Assembly: GCF_900102165.1 (NCBI RefSeq)
Contig: NZ_FNBD01000003.1
Location: forward strand, 124,001 to 188,000
From: Cellulophaga baltica
GTDB lineage: Bacteria > Bacteroidota > Bacteroidia > Flavobacteriales > Flavobacteriaceae
Direction of reading: 5' to 3'
Length of the DNA stretch: 64,000 nucleotides
The stretch's first letter is position 1, and each line of letters starts with the position of its first letter. Below are positions 43,794 through 51,630 of this stretch, one piece after another. Both the position numbers and the translations under genes were made by a program. Below the pieces are notes generated by a model that was not told the origin of the DNA, ran no database searches, and worked only from the letters and a program-made list of their open reading frames with translations.

Positions 43794-44591
43794 TTAATCT
43801 TTCTTTACGCTTAAAACTAAAACAGGAACCGGAGAATAAAACTCTTCTTTTGATATGGTATTCTTTTCCCATAAGGTTTTGAAGAAGCCTCTTCTTCTTC
43901 TAAAAACACACAATAGATCTGGGTGCTGCGCTTGAAAATGCTCCAATACTCCTAAATAAGTAGTGGCATTTTCGGTTAAGGTAAGCTGAGAGCTGATATC
44001 CATTAAAGCGGTATTGATTTTTAAATCTGCATCTGTATATCCCGGTGTTTTTACCAATAAAAGATTCACTACAGAGCTAAATTTCTTTTTAATCTGAATT
44101 AATGGCACTAAAATTCTATTGCGTTTTAACACCCCTGATTTAAATGCGGTAAGAATTGTTTTATAAGGTGCAAACACACTTCCTTTAGGTACAATTAAAC
44201 TAGGAATATTTGTTTGCTTTACAATTTTACCAGAAGTATTCCCTAAGAACAACCCTTCTTTTATATCATTACTTTTAGGAGAAATAATAATTAGATCTAT
44301 TCCTAATTCCTTATCAATATCTTTTACGCCACTAACAATACCTCCATTGTAGGTTGCAATCTTAATGACAATATCTTTAGCATCGACTTTCTCAATTATT
44401 TCTTTTAAACGCTCAATACTATTTTCAGTAATTTTGCCAGAAACGTTACTTAATGTACCAGCGTTAGCAGACACACTAAATACTTCCATTACATAAATTT
44501 CAGAAGAAAACTGAGTCGCAAAATCTACTGCGTATTGTAAAGTTTCATGAGAATCTGGTGAGGTACCAATCGGAACTAATATATTTTTCAT
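43794..44591 (-). CDS. Universal stress protein family protein
   Basis: 265 residues. The first half is a clear Usp fold (MKNILVPIGTSPDSHETLQYAVDFA... DLIIISPKSNDIKEGLFLGNTSGKIVKQ, with the G-x9-GN-(S/T) nucleotide-binding region represented by LFLGNTSGK). The second half is a shorter, degenerate repeat. No membrane segment. Role in stress adaptation; ATP binding likely but not proven. Minus strand, isolated next to the tRNA. Confidence 0.85.
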   Translation of the reverse strand: MKNILVPIGTSPDSHETLQYAVDFATQFSSEIYVMEVFSVSANAGTLSNVSGKITENSIERLKEIIEKVDAKDIVIKIATYNGGIVSGVKDIDKELGIDLIIISPKSNDIKEGLFLGNTSGKIVKQTNIPSLIVPKGSVFAPYKTILTAFKSGVLKRNRILVPLIQIKKKFSSVVNLLLVKTPGYTDADLKINTALMDISSQLTLTENATTYLGVLEHFQAQHPDLLCVFRRRRGFFKTLWEKNTISKEEFYSPVPVLVLSVKKD

Positions 44592-44734
44592 GTGTAGAAA
44601 TTGTTTGTTTTAGTAGTCTATATTTTTTTTAGTTGAAACAAAAAGCAATCGCAATAAATTGATTTCAAAAAATGCACTACGCTTTTATTTTATATCTTTT
44701 AAATTTACAAATAATAAAGAAATATACTAAAAAA

Positions 44735-45232
44735 ATGCGTCGCGCAAAGATATTAGAAATTCCCGATATTCTTAAAATTACTAGAGCCTGTGCTTTAAAT
44801 ATGTCTGATAACGGTATTCATCAATGGAATGAACATTACCCATCAAAAGACGCTTTTGAGAACGACATAGACCAAAATGAATTGTATGTCTTAGAAGAAA
44901 ATTCTAAAATTATAGGCACTATTGTTATTTCTACCCATATGGATCAGGAATACCAGCCCATAAAATGGCTCACAGAAAATAAAAACAACATCTATATTCA
45001 CAGACTTTCTGTGCATCCCGAGAACCAAGGAAAGGGCTATGCTCAAAAAATGATGACTTTTGCTGAAAATTACGCCAAGCAAAAAAATTATAGCAGTGTA
45101 AGATTAGATACCTTTAGCCAAAATAAAAGAAATCAAAAATTTTACGAAGTTAGAGGCTATAAAAAACTAGGCGATATCTACTTTCCTAAACAAAGTATAC
45201 ATCCTTTTCATTGTTACGAGCTTGTACTATAA
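44735..45232 (+). CDS. GNAT family N-acetyltransferase
   Basis: 165 residues when started at ATG 44735 (MRRAKILEIPDIL); the longer frame from 44672 adds an unlikely hydrophobic N-terminus. Acetyl-CoA-binding motif A is VHPENQGKGYAQKMMTFAE (R/Q-x-x-G-x-G/A), followed by SVRLDTFSQNKRNQKFYEVRGYKKLG. Substrate unknown. It lies 12 nt upstream of the MATE gene and is co-transcribed. Confidence 0.88.
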   Translation: MRRAKILEIPDILKITRACALNMSDNGIHQWNEHYPSKDAFENDIDQNELYVLEENSKIIGTIVISTHMDQEYQPIKWLTENKNNIYIHRLSVHPENQGKGYAQKMMTFAENYAKQKNYSSVRLDTFSQNKRNQKFYEVRGYKKLGDIYFPKQSIHPFHCYELVL

Positions 45233-45244
45233 ATTCCTTTTTAC

Positions 45245-46576
45245 TTGAAGAATACCATCACTTTTAAAGATATAAATAAACTGGCAATTCCGGCAACTAT
45301 TGCGGGCATTGCAGAGCCCTTACTTTCTATTACGGATACTGCTATTGTTGGCAATATTGAGGTAGAAGGTATAGAGTCTTTGGCTGCGGCAGGTATTGTA
45401 GGTTCTTTTTTATCCATGTTAATTTGGATTTTAGGACAAACCCGAAGTGCTATTTCTGCCATAATTTCTCAATATGTAGGGGCCGGAAAAAAAGAAGCAA
45501 TAAAATCGTTACCCGCACAAGCCATCTATTTAAATATTGGGCTGAGTATTTTAATTTTACTATCAACCATCTTTATTGTAGACGATATCTTTAGATTCTT
45601 AAACGCTACAGGGAAAATTTTGGAGTACTGTATTTCCTATTATTCTATTAGAGTTTGGGGCTTTCCACTAACCCTCTTCACCTTTGCCGTAATGGGTATT
45701 TTCAGAGGATTACAAAATACATTTTACCCCATGCTCATTGCTATTGTGGGTGCAGTTCTCAATGTATTTCTTGATTATATTTTTGTTTACGGAATTACAG
45801 GCATTTTAGAGCCTATGTATTTAGAGGGCGCAGCATGGGCAAGTTTAATTGCACAAGCAGTTATGGCCATTATGGCTTTTATTTTACTCCTTACAAAAAC
45901 AACCATTCGCTTAAAACCTGAACTTCCTTTACATCCAGAGTTAGGCCGACTCATCATCATGAGTTTAAACTTATTTGTAAGAGCCTTAGCACTTAATATT
46001 GCATTAATATTAGCTGTTAGAGAGGCCACAGCACTTGGCGATAAGTATATTGGCGCGCATACCATTGCCATAAATCTATGGCTTTTCTCTGCTTTTTTCA
46101 TTGATGGCTATGCTGCTGCAGGTAATATTATGGGAGGAAAACTATTGGGGAGTAAAGACTATGACGGCCTCTTTTTATTGGCAAAAAAAATTATGATATA
46201 TGGTGTACTTGTCAGCCTATTGCTTATGACCTTAGGCTTTATTTTTTACACCCCGATTGGAACCTTTTTCTCCAATGACATTCCGGTACTAAACGCTTTT
46301 TATGGTATCTTTTTTATTGTAATTCTAGGGCAGCCTATAAATAGTATTGCATTTATATTTGACGGATTATTTAAAGGGTTAGGGGAAATGAAATATTTAA
46401 GAAATACTTTATTAGCTGCCACTTTTCTAGGTTTTATTCCCGCTTTATTTATCGGGAAGTATTTTGGTTTAGAACTCCAAGGTATTTGGATCGCATTTAC
46501 CCTCTGGATGTTTATCCGTGGTGGTGCCTTGGTGATCGAGTTTAAAAGAAAATTTATGCCGCTTAGAACTGTGTGA
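45245..46576 (+). CDS. MATE family multidrug/Na+ antiporter-type exporter
   Basis: 443 residues, about 12 TM helices. Start is TTG at 45245 (MKNTITFKDINKLAIPATIAGI); the gap from the GNAT stop is 12 nt. Family signals: SITDTAIVGNI and the central GAVLNVFLDYIFVYG. It resembles DinF-like members. Extrudes cationic drugs or metabolites in exchange for H+ or Na+; the actual substrate cannot be told. Confidence 0.93.
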   Translation: MKNTITFKDINKLAIPATIAGIAEPLLSITDTAIVGNIEVEGIESLAAAGIVGSFLSMLIWILGQTRSAISAIISQYVGAGKKEAIKSLPAQAIYLNIGLSILILLSTIFIVDDIFRFLNATGKILEYCISYYSIRVWGFPLTLFTFAVMGIFRGLQNTFYPMLIAIVGAVLNVFLDYIFVYGITGILEPMYLEGAAWASLIAQAVMAIMAFILLLTKTTIRLKPELPLHPELGRLIIMSLNLFVRALALNIALILAVREATALGDKYIGAHTIAINLWLFSAFFIDGYAAAGNIMGGKLLGSKDYDGLFLLAKKIMIYGVLVSLLLMTLGFIFYTPIGTFFSNDIPVLNAFYGIFFIVILGQPINSIAFIFDGLFKGLGEMKYLRNTLLAATFLGFIPALFIGKYFGLELQGIWIAFTLWMFIRGGALVIEFKRKFMPLRTV

Positions 46577-46628
46577 TGCGTCTTAGGCTCTCTTATTTTT
46601 TAATTACTTTTGATATAAATTACAATAT

Positions 46629-47396
46629 ATGGCTACTACAAGACCTAACGGAAGTCTTTATACGAAAATAGAAAACAAGGTGGCTACCATAGAGTTTGGC
46701 CATCCAGCAAGCAACTCCTTTGTAAGTGAATTGCTAGATCGGCTAGCAAGCGAGTTCTCTAATCTTTCAGCGAATAAAGAGGTTACCGTAATTATTCTTA
46801 AATCTGAAGGCGATAGTACTTTTTGTGCCGGCGCATCTTTTGATGAATTGGTAGCCGTCTCTACGCTGGAAGAAGGAAAAGTTTTTTTTAATGGCTTTGC
46901 AAAAGTCATCAATGCCATGCGTACGTGTAGCAAAGTAATTGTTGGACGCGTACAAGGTAAAACCGTAGGCGGTGGTGTTGGTCTAGCAGCCGCGTGTGAT
47001 ATTGTTTACGCTACAGAAAGCGCTTCTATTCGTTTATCTGAGCTTACTATTGGCATAGCTCCTTTTGTGATTGAACCAGCCGTAGAACGTAAGCTGGGAA
47101 CAGCCGCTTTGTCTGAATTATCATTGAATCCCACAGAATGGAAAAATGCGTATTGGGCTAAAGAGAAAGGCTTATTTGCCAAGGTGTATGATTCTATTTC
47201 TGAGTTAGACAAGGAGTTAGATTTTTATACCAATAGTCTATCGCAATACAATCCACAAGCCTTGGAAGATTGGAAAAAAGTGCTCTGGAAAAACACAGAC
47301 CATTGGGATGATTTATTACCTGAAAGAGCTGCAATCACAGGAAAGTTAGCCTTGTCTGAATTTACAAAAAACACTTTAGAAAAATTTAAAAAATAA
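46629..47396 (+). CDS. Enoyl-CoA hydratase/isomerase family protein
   Basis: 255 residues of the crotonase fold. Oxyanion-hole segments CAGASFDELV and the GKTVGGGVGLAAACDIVYATESA motif are present, with TIGIAPFVIEPAV. Family acts on acyl-CoA thioesters by hydration, isomerisation or other means; the exact step is not set. It starts 52 nt after the MATE gene on the same strand. Confidence 0.9.
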   Translation: MATTRPNGSLYTKIENKVATIEFGHPASNSFVSELLDRLASEFSNLSANKEVTVIILKSEGDSTFCAGASFDELVAVSTLEEGKVFFNGFAKVINAMRTCSKVIVGRVQGKTVGGGVGLAAACDIVYATESASIRLSELTIGIAPFVIEPAVERKLGTAALSELSLNPTEWKNAYWAKEKGLFAKVYDSISELDKELDFYTNSLSQYNPQALEDWKKVLWKNTDHWDDLLPERAAITGKLALSEFTKNTLEKFKK

Positions 47397-47445
47397 TATC
47401 TCTAAAAAATAATCGTTCTCTTCTTTTATCCTATTATTAGTTATC

Positions 47446-47562
47446 ATGAAAATACTTGAGTTTTTAAACGGCAGTACATTTTTTGCCTTGTTATTATTAA
47501 TTGTTGGTGCTATCTATTTTTTCAATAAATACAGAAATAATAAAAAATTTAAAAGAAAGTAA
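47446..47562 (+). CDS. Small single-TM protein (38 aa)
   Basis: Begins MKILEFLNGSTFFALLLLIV, ends in a Lys/Arg-rich tail (KYRNNKKFKRK), a positive-inside pattern for one TM helix with the C-terminus in the cytoplasm. Too short to score by homology by eye, but the layout is that of a real small membrane protein. Lies 49 nt after the enoyl-CoA hydratase gene; the remaining bases to queD (47563-47748) hold a minor TTGCTA/TAGCAA hairpin (47612-47628) and no other gene. Confidence 0.5.
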   Translation: MKILEFLNGSTFFALLLLIVGAIYFFNKYRNNKKFKRK

Positions 47563-47706
47563 CCGCCTTAAAAAGTGCCTTTTTCCATAAAGTTCTGCCA
47601 TAAAGATGCTCTTGCTATTGAGTAGCAATAACAACTAGCGCCAAATCTAAACTGCAAACCTTTTATTTAAGATTGGTGTTTTTTAAAATTACTCCATATA
47701 AATCAA

Positions 47707-47714
47707 TACTTTTG
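47707..47714 (+). promoter_or_regulatory. Bacteroidota -7 box (TACTTTTG) of queD
   Basis: Perfect TAnnTTTG, 34 nt before the queD ATG; -33 box not clear. Confidence 0.5.
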
Positions 47715-47748
47715 CAGCTTATTTAAGCATTTTGTTTAAGCTATCATT

Positions 47749-48198
47749 ATGAGTAATATCAGAATCACCAAGCAATTTAATTTTGAAACCGGTCACGCCC
47801 TTTATGGGTATGACGGTAAATGTAGAAATGTACATGGCCACAGTTATAAACTTTCTGTTACGGTAATTGGCAGGCCTATTACAGATACCTCGCATGTAAA
47901 ATTAGGCATGGTGATAGATTTTGGTGATTTAAAAAAGATTGTCAAAGAAGAAATCGTAGATCAGTTTGATCATGCTACCGTATTTAATAAAAATACACCT
48001 CATGTAGAATTAGCGAAAGAGCTTACAGACCGCGGTCACATGGTAATTTTAGCAAATTACCAACCTACAAGTGAGAATATGGTAATTGATTTTTCTGCAC
48101 GTATTATATCAAGACTACCAGAAAACATTCAATTACATTCGTTAAGACTACAAGAAACAGATACCTCTTTTGCAGAGTGGTATGCTAGTGATAATTAA
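47749..48198 (+). CDS. queD: 6-carboxytetrahydropterin synthase (QueD/PTPS family)
   Basis: 149 residues. Zn ligands His16 (ETGHALYGY), His29 and His31 (VHGHSYK), catalytic Cys25 (KCRNVHGH), and a C-terminal Glu in LRLQETDTSFAEW. This is the CxxxHGH form of the preQ0/queuosine pathway and not the animal PTPS. It forms carboxytetrahydropterin from dihydroneopterin triphosphate. The gene is followed 22 nt later by lpxH, which is unrelated in function but on one transcript. Confidence 0.92.
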   Translation: MSNIRITKQFNFETGHALYGYDGKCRNVHGHSYKLSVTVIGRPITDTSHVKLGMVIDFGDLKKIVKEEIVDQFDHATVFNKNTPHVELAKELTDRGHMVILANYQPTSENMVIDFSARIISRLPENIQLHSLRLQETDTSFAEWYASDN

Positions 48199-48220
48199 TC
48201 TCCTTAATAGTCTCTAATAG

Positions 48221-48997
48221 ATGCAATCCTTAAAAGTTCCAGAAGGTAAGAAAGTATACTTTGCTAGTGATAATCACCTAGGTGCTCCCACTATGGAACA
48301 CAGCTATCCAAGAGAGAAAAAATTTGTGGCTTGGTTGGATGAAATCAAAACAGATGCTGCTGCTATCTTTTTATTAGGAGATATGTTTGACTTTTGGATG
48401 GAATATAAAACAGTGGTTCCAAAAGGCTTCACTAGAACTTTAGGAAAATTAGCTGAAATTGCAGACTCCGGAATTCCTATTTATTACTTTGTAGGCAATC
48501 ATGACCTTTGGATGAATGGTTACTTTGAAGAAGAATTAGGCATTCCTGTTTTTCATTTACCCCAACAGTTTACCTTTAACGACACGTCATTTTTTATTGG
48601 TCATGGAGATGGTTTAGGTCCTGGTGATAAAGGATACAAGCGAATGAAAAAAGTATTTACCAATCCGTTTTCTAAATGGCTCTTTAGATGGTTACATCCA
48701 GATTTAGGCGTACGTTTAGCACAATACCTATCGGTAAAAAACAAGCTGATTTCTGGTGATGACGATGCTAAGTTCTTAGGAGAAGAGAAGGAATGGCTTG
48801 TACAATATGCCAAACGCAAACTAGAACAAGACCATTATGATTACTTCGTATTTGGCCACAGACATTTGCCTTTAGATATTACCTTAACCGACAAATCTAA
48901 ATATATAAACCTTGGAGACTGGATTGGTTATTATACTTACGGAGTTTTTGATGGTAAAGAAATGATTCTGAAAACGTATAGCCCTACTTCAAAATAA
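48221..48997 (+). CDS. lpxH: UDP-2,3-diacylglucosamine diphosphatase
   Basis: 258-residue calcineurin-like metallophosphoesterase of lipid A synthesis, splitting UDP-diacylglucosamine to lipid X and UMP at the inner-membrane face. Metal motifs are ASDNHLG (D-x-H variant), LGDMFDFWME, VGNHDLWM, GHGDG and GHRHLPLD. Length is normal. Confidence 0.93.
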   Translation: MQSLKVPEGKKVYFASDNHLGAPTMEHSYPREKKFVAWLDEIKTDAAAIFLLGDMFDFWMEYKTVVPKGFTRTLGKLAEIADSGIPIYYFVGNHDLWMNGYFEEELGIPVFHLPQQFTFNDTSFFIGHGDGLGPGDKGYKRMKKVFTNPFSKWLFRWLHPDLGVRLAQYLSVKNKLISGDDDAKFLGEEKEWLVQYAKRKLEQDHYDYFVFGHRHLPLDITLTDKSKYINLGDWIGYYTYGVFDGKEMILKTYSPTSK

Positions 48998-49062
48998 ATC
49001 TGCACTTCCTTTATTATCGCCCAAACAACAGTAAGCTCTTTCTTACAACGTTTTTTGAGCTA

Positions 49063-49079
49063 GTTCACAACATAAATTA
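49063..49079 (+). repeat. Direct repeat upstream of small RNA family 2 (copy A)
   Basis: GTTCACAACATAAATTA is identical to the stretch starting at 49368; both sit 38 bp upstream of a TATCTTTA box, so the conserved block is probably part of the promoter. Confidence 0.65.
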
Positions 49080-49100
49080 GAAAAAAATACTCTCCTACGA

Positions 49101-49108
49101 TATCTTTA
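49101..49108 (+). promoter_or_regulatory. -7 box of small RNA family 2, copy A
   Basis: TATCTTTA, 7 of 8 matches to TAnnTTTG; the same octamer occurs at 49406-49413, 305 bp away. Confidence 0.5.
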
Positions 49109-49113
49109 CCTTG

Positions 49114-49222
49114 TTATTATGTTGAATAACGTAACCGAAAAAATTACTCTACTAAAAAATAAGTATTCCCCCGAATCTTAAATTACCTACAGCAAAAAAT
49201 AGCCCTTCATTGGGCTTTTTTT
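49114..49222 (+). ncRNA. Candidate small RNA, family 2, copy A
   Basis: About 109 nt with no ORF. Most conserved part is 49149-49192: CTACTAAAAAATAAG, then the C-rich block with CCCCGAATCTTAAATTACC (49169-49187) and TACAG, followed by an intrinsic terminator AGCCC/GGGCT (49201-49205, 49212-49216) with seven T. Copy B differs by a few bases and a 7-bp indel. The 5' quarter varies more. Unknown family. Confidence 0.65.
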
Positions 49223-49367
49223 ATTGCCCAAACTCAGTCATTATAGAAGCCATTCCTAAAAAAATATTTATCCCTTATGCATACCCTTTTAAAATTATTA
49301 GAAGAACATTTGCCTAAAATAAACATCAAACAACATGTAATCCTTTTCCTACAACTACTATTTATGA

Positions 49368-49384
49368 GTTCACAACATAAATTA
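49368..49384 (+). repeat. Direct repeat upstream of small RNA family 2 (copy B)
   Basis: Identical to 49063-49079. Confidence 0.65.
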
Positions 49385-49405
49385 TAAAAAACCGAACTAC
49401 CATAC

Positions 49406-49413
49406 TATCTTTA
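49406..49413 (+). promoter_or_regulatory. -7 box of small RNA family 2, copy B
   Basis: TATCTTTA, as in copy A, in the same relative position. Confidence 0.5.
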
Positions 49414-49418
49414 CCCTG

Positions 49419-49531
49419 TTATTAAAGTTGAGTTATTGATCCCAAATCGAAAAAATCAACCTACTAAAAAATAAGTGTTCTCCCCGAATCTTAAATTACC
49501 TACAGACAAAAAGGCCCTTCATTGGGCTTTT
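49419..49531 (+). ncRNA. Candidate small RNA, family 2, copy B
   Basis: About 112 nt, with the same order as copy A: CTACTAAAAAATAAG from 49461, then CCCCGAATCTTAAATTACC from 49482, TACAG, terminator GCCC/GGGC at 49514-49517 and 49524-49527. The hairpin is bidirectional: on the minus strand it ends in CTTTTT, so it probably also ends the MFS transcript. Between copies, 49223-49367 holds no gene. Confidence 0.65.
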
Positions 49532-49554
49532 ATTGTACTCAAAAGCTAAAGTAT

Positions 49555-50814
49555 TTAATCTTCTGCCTCATGTTCCTCAACATCTTTCTGAAGGTCTAGC
49601 TTTCTAAATTTAGGAAAAGCAAGAGCAGTTATCCCTACTGTAGTTATGGTCATAATACCTCCAAAAATTACAGCAGTAGCCGTGCCCATTAATTTTGCAG
49701 TTACGCCGCTTTCAAAAGCACCTAATTCATTAGAAGAACCTACAAAAATAGAATTTACAGATGCCACACGCCCTCGCATATGGTCTGGAGTTTTTAATTG
49801 TAAAATAGTTTGGCGTACGACCATGGAGATTCCGTCTAGCGCTCCACTTAAAAATAAGGCCGCAACAGATACCCAAAAATATACAGACCATCCAAAAACA
49901 ATCATACAAAGACCAAAACCAAATACCGCCAAGAGTAATTTTTTCCCAGCATTTTTATGAATAGGAAATCGGGTAGAGCCAAGCATAGTAATTGCCGCAC
50001 CTACTGCTGGAGCTGCTCTTAAAATCCCGAAACCTTCTGCGCCCACATGTAAAATATCTTGTGCAAAGACAGACAATAGCGCCACGGCACCTCCGAATAA
50101 AACGGCGATCATGTCTAGTGTTAATGCCCCTAAAATGGCTTTATTCGTAAATACAAATTTTAAACCTTCACTTAAACTCTGAAAAATTGGCTCTCCTATT
50201 TTCGGATTTAGAATAGGCTTACGCTCAATTTTGAAAAGTGCTATTAATGCCATTATAGAAAAACCAAAGATCAAGCACATGGACCAATGCACACCAATAT
50301 AACTGATAGAGAACCCTGCCAACGCTGGGCCTAAAACAGACGCCATTTGCCAGGTAGAACTGCTCCATGTCGCAGCATTGGGATATATTTTTTTAGGAAC
50401 AATTAGGGCGATTAATGAAAAAATAGTGGGACCAATAAAAGAACGCACAATACCCCCTAAAAATACTAAGCCATATATGGTATATAAAATAGTTTTGGTA
50501 TCTAAATCAACGATCACAGAAGGGATACTAATCACAAACAGCCCAAAACTAATAACAGAAAACCCCAGAATACAAAGCATCAACAGATTTCGTTTTTCTT
50601 TCTGGTCTACAATATGCCCAGCAAAAAGCGCCATAGAAACTGCAGGAATAACCTCCATTAAGCCAATAATCCCCAAGGATAACGGATCTTTAGTTAAGGT
50701 ATACACTTGCCATTCTATTACAATAAATTGCATAGACCAGGCAAAAACCATGGCAAAACGGACTAGTAAAAATATATTGAACTCTTTATAGCGTAAAGCA
50801 GCATACGGATCCAT
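49555..50814 (-). CDS. MFS transporter (EntS-like)
   Basis: 419 residues, about 12 TM helices. Start at 50814 (MDPYAALRYKEFNIFLLVRF), as the longer frame to 50874 adds Phe/Thr-rich residues that do not fit. The segment AGHIVDQKEKRNLLM is the cytoplasmic loop 2-3 motif (GxxxDxxxRR-type). C-terminal tail is acidic. Exporter of the siderophore- or drug-efflux type; the substrate is unknown. It ends next to small RNA family 2. Confidence 0.93.
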   Translation of the reverse strand: MDPYAALRYKEFNIFLLVRFAMVFAWSMQFIVIEWQVYTLTKDPLSLGIIGLMEVIPAVSMALFAGHIVDQKEKRNLLMLCILGFSVISFGLFVISIPSVIVDLDTKTILYTIYGLVFLGGIVRSFIGPTIFSLIALIVPKKIYPNAATWSSSTWQMASVLGPALAGFSISYIGVHWSMCLIFGFSIMALIALFKIERKPILNPKIGEPIFQSLSEGLKFVFTNKAILGALTLDMIAVLFGGAVALLSVFAQDILHVGAEGFGILRAAPAVGAAITMLGSTRFPIHKNAGKKLLLAVFGFGLCMIVFGWSVYFWVSVAALFLSGALDGISMVVRQTILQLKTPDHMRGRVASVNSIFVGSSNELGAFESGVTAKLMGTATAVIFGGIMTITTVGITALAFPKFRKLDLQKDVEEHEAED

Positions 50815-50924
50815 AGCGAAGCATTCAAAAAAGTAAGTGGTAAAGGTATTAAAACACAAAGATAAATCCAGCAATTATAAACATATTGAATAAAACCAAT
50901 ATCTTTAAGATTTTCAAAAAACAT

Positions 50925-51629
50925 TTATTCTGCCCCAATCCCTATAGCGTAAACCGGTTGCTCCCTATCAGCCTTCAATAAAACAAACTTCATAACATTA
51001 CCATTAAATTTAAACGTACGAAAAATATAAAATTTGTCTTCAATTAAGGGAAATTTCTGCTTTAACACGCTATTATCAAGAGTAGTTCTTGCGTCAAAAT
51101 TTAATTCATTTATTGAAATATCAACATTTATAACATTTTCATCAAAATTCAATTGAATGTTACTTGTATAATTGGACTTAGCATTTGGGCTTTTAAGCTC
51201 ATCTATTGTTGTTATATTCCCACCTTTTTCTCCAAAAAGTTTATATTGGAAATTCATTTCACTTTCTAAAAATTTTTTCTTATACTTTCCTAAAAATTCA
51301 ATTTCTCGTATATATAACTCATTTTTATCCACTATTTCAATTACATTGTTTAAATCTTCCTTTGAAGCAGAGTTTTGAAAGAAATAGCATGCAACTAAGA
51401 AAGATAATATCAAAAAGATTAATCCTTGAAACCAAGTATTTGTAAATAAACTTCTTGATTTTAAGCCAATTTGATTATTTAAATTCGCATGGTTTTGCTT
51501 ATCATTTAGCAGCTTATTTATCAATTTTTCTTTAGATAAACTAGAGTACCTTTTAGTCCCGCTTTTTTTAGCAATAACTAGAAGTTCATTTTTAGATTTT
51601 CCTTCTAAGATTTTTTTAATTTTTTCCAT
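50925..51629 (-). CDS. Membrane protein with Rho-N/SAP-like N-terminus
   Basis: 234 residues. N-terminal ~45 residues form two short Lys-rich helices (ILEGKSKNELLVIAKKSGTK, SLSKEKLINKLL), like a SAP/Rho-N-type nucleic-acid-binding fold. One TM at about 67-84 and an extracytoplasmic domain rich in beta strands with LDNSVLKQKFPLIEDKFYIF. Co-transcribed with recJ (1-nt gap). I do not recognise the family; a link between a DNA- or RNA-binding head and the envelope is only suggested. Confidence 0.7.
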   Translation of the reverse strand: MEKIKKILEGKSKNELLVIAKKSGTKRYSSLSKEKLINKLLNDKQNHANLNNQIGLKSRSLFTNTWFQGLIFLILSFLVACYFFQNSASKEDLNNVIEIVDKNELYIREIEFLGKYKKKFLESEMNFQYKLFGEKGGNITTIDELKSPNAKSNYTSNIQLNFDENVINVDISINELNFDARTTLDNSVLKQKFPLIEDKFYIFRTFKFNGNVMKFVLLKADREQPVYAIGIGAE

Positions 51630-51630
51630 C

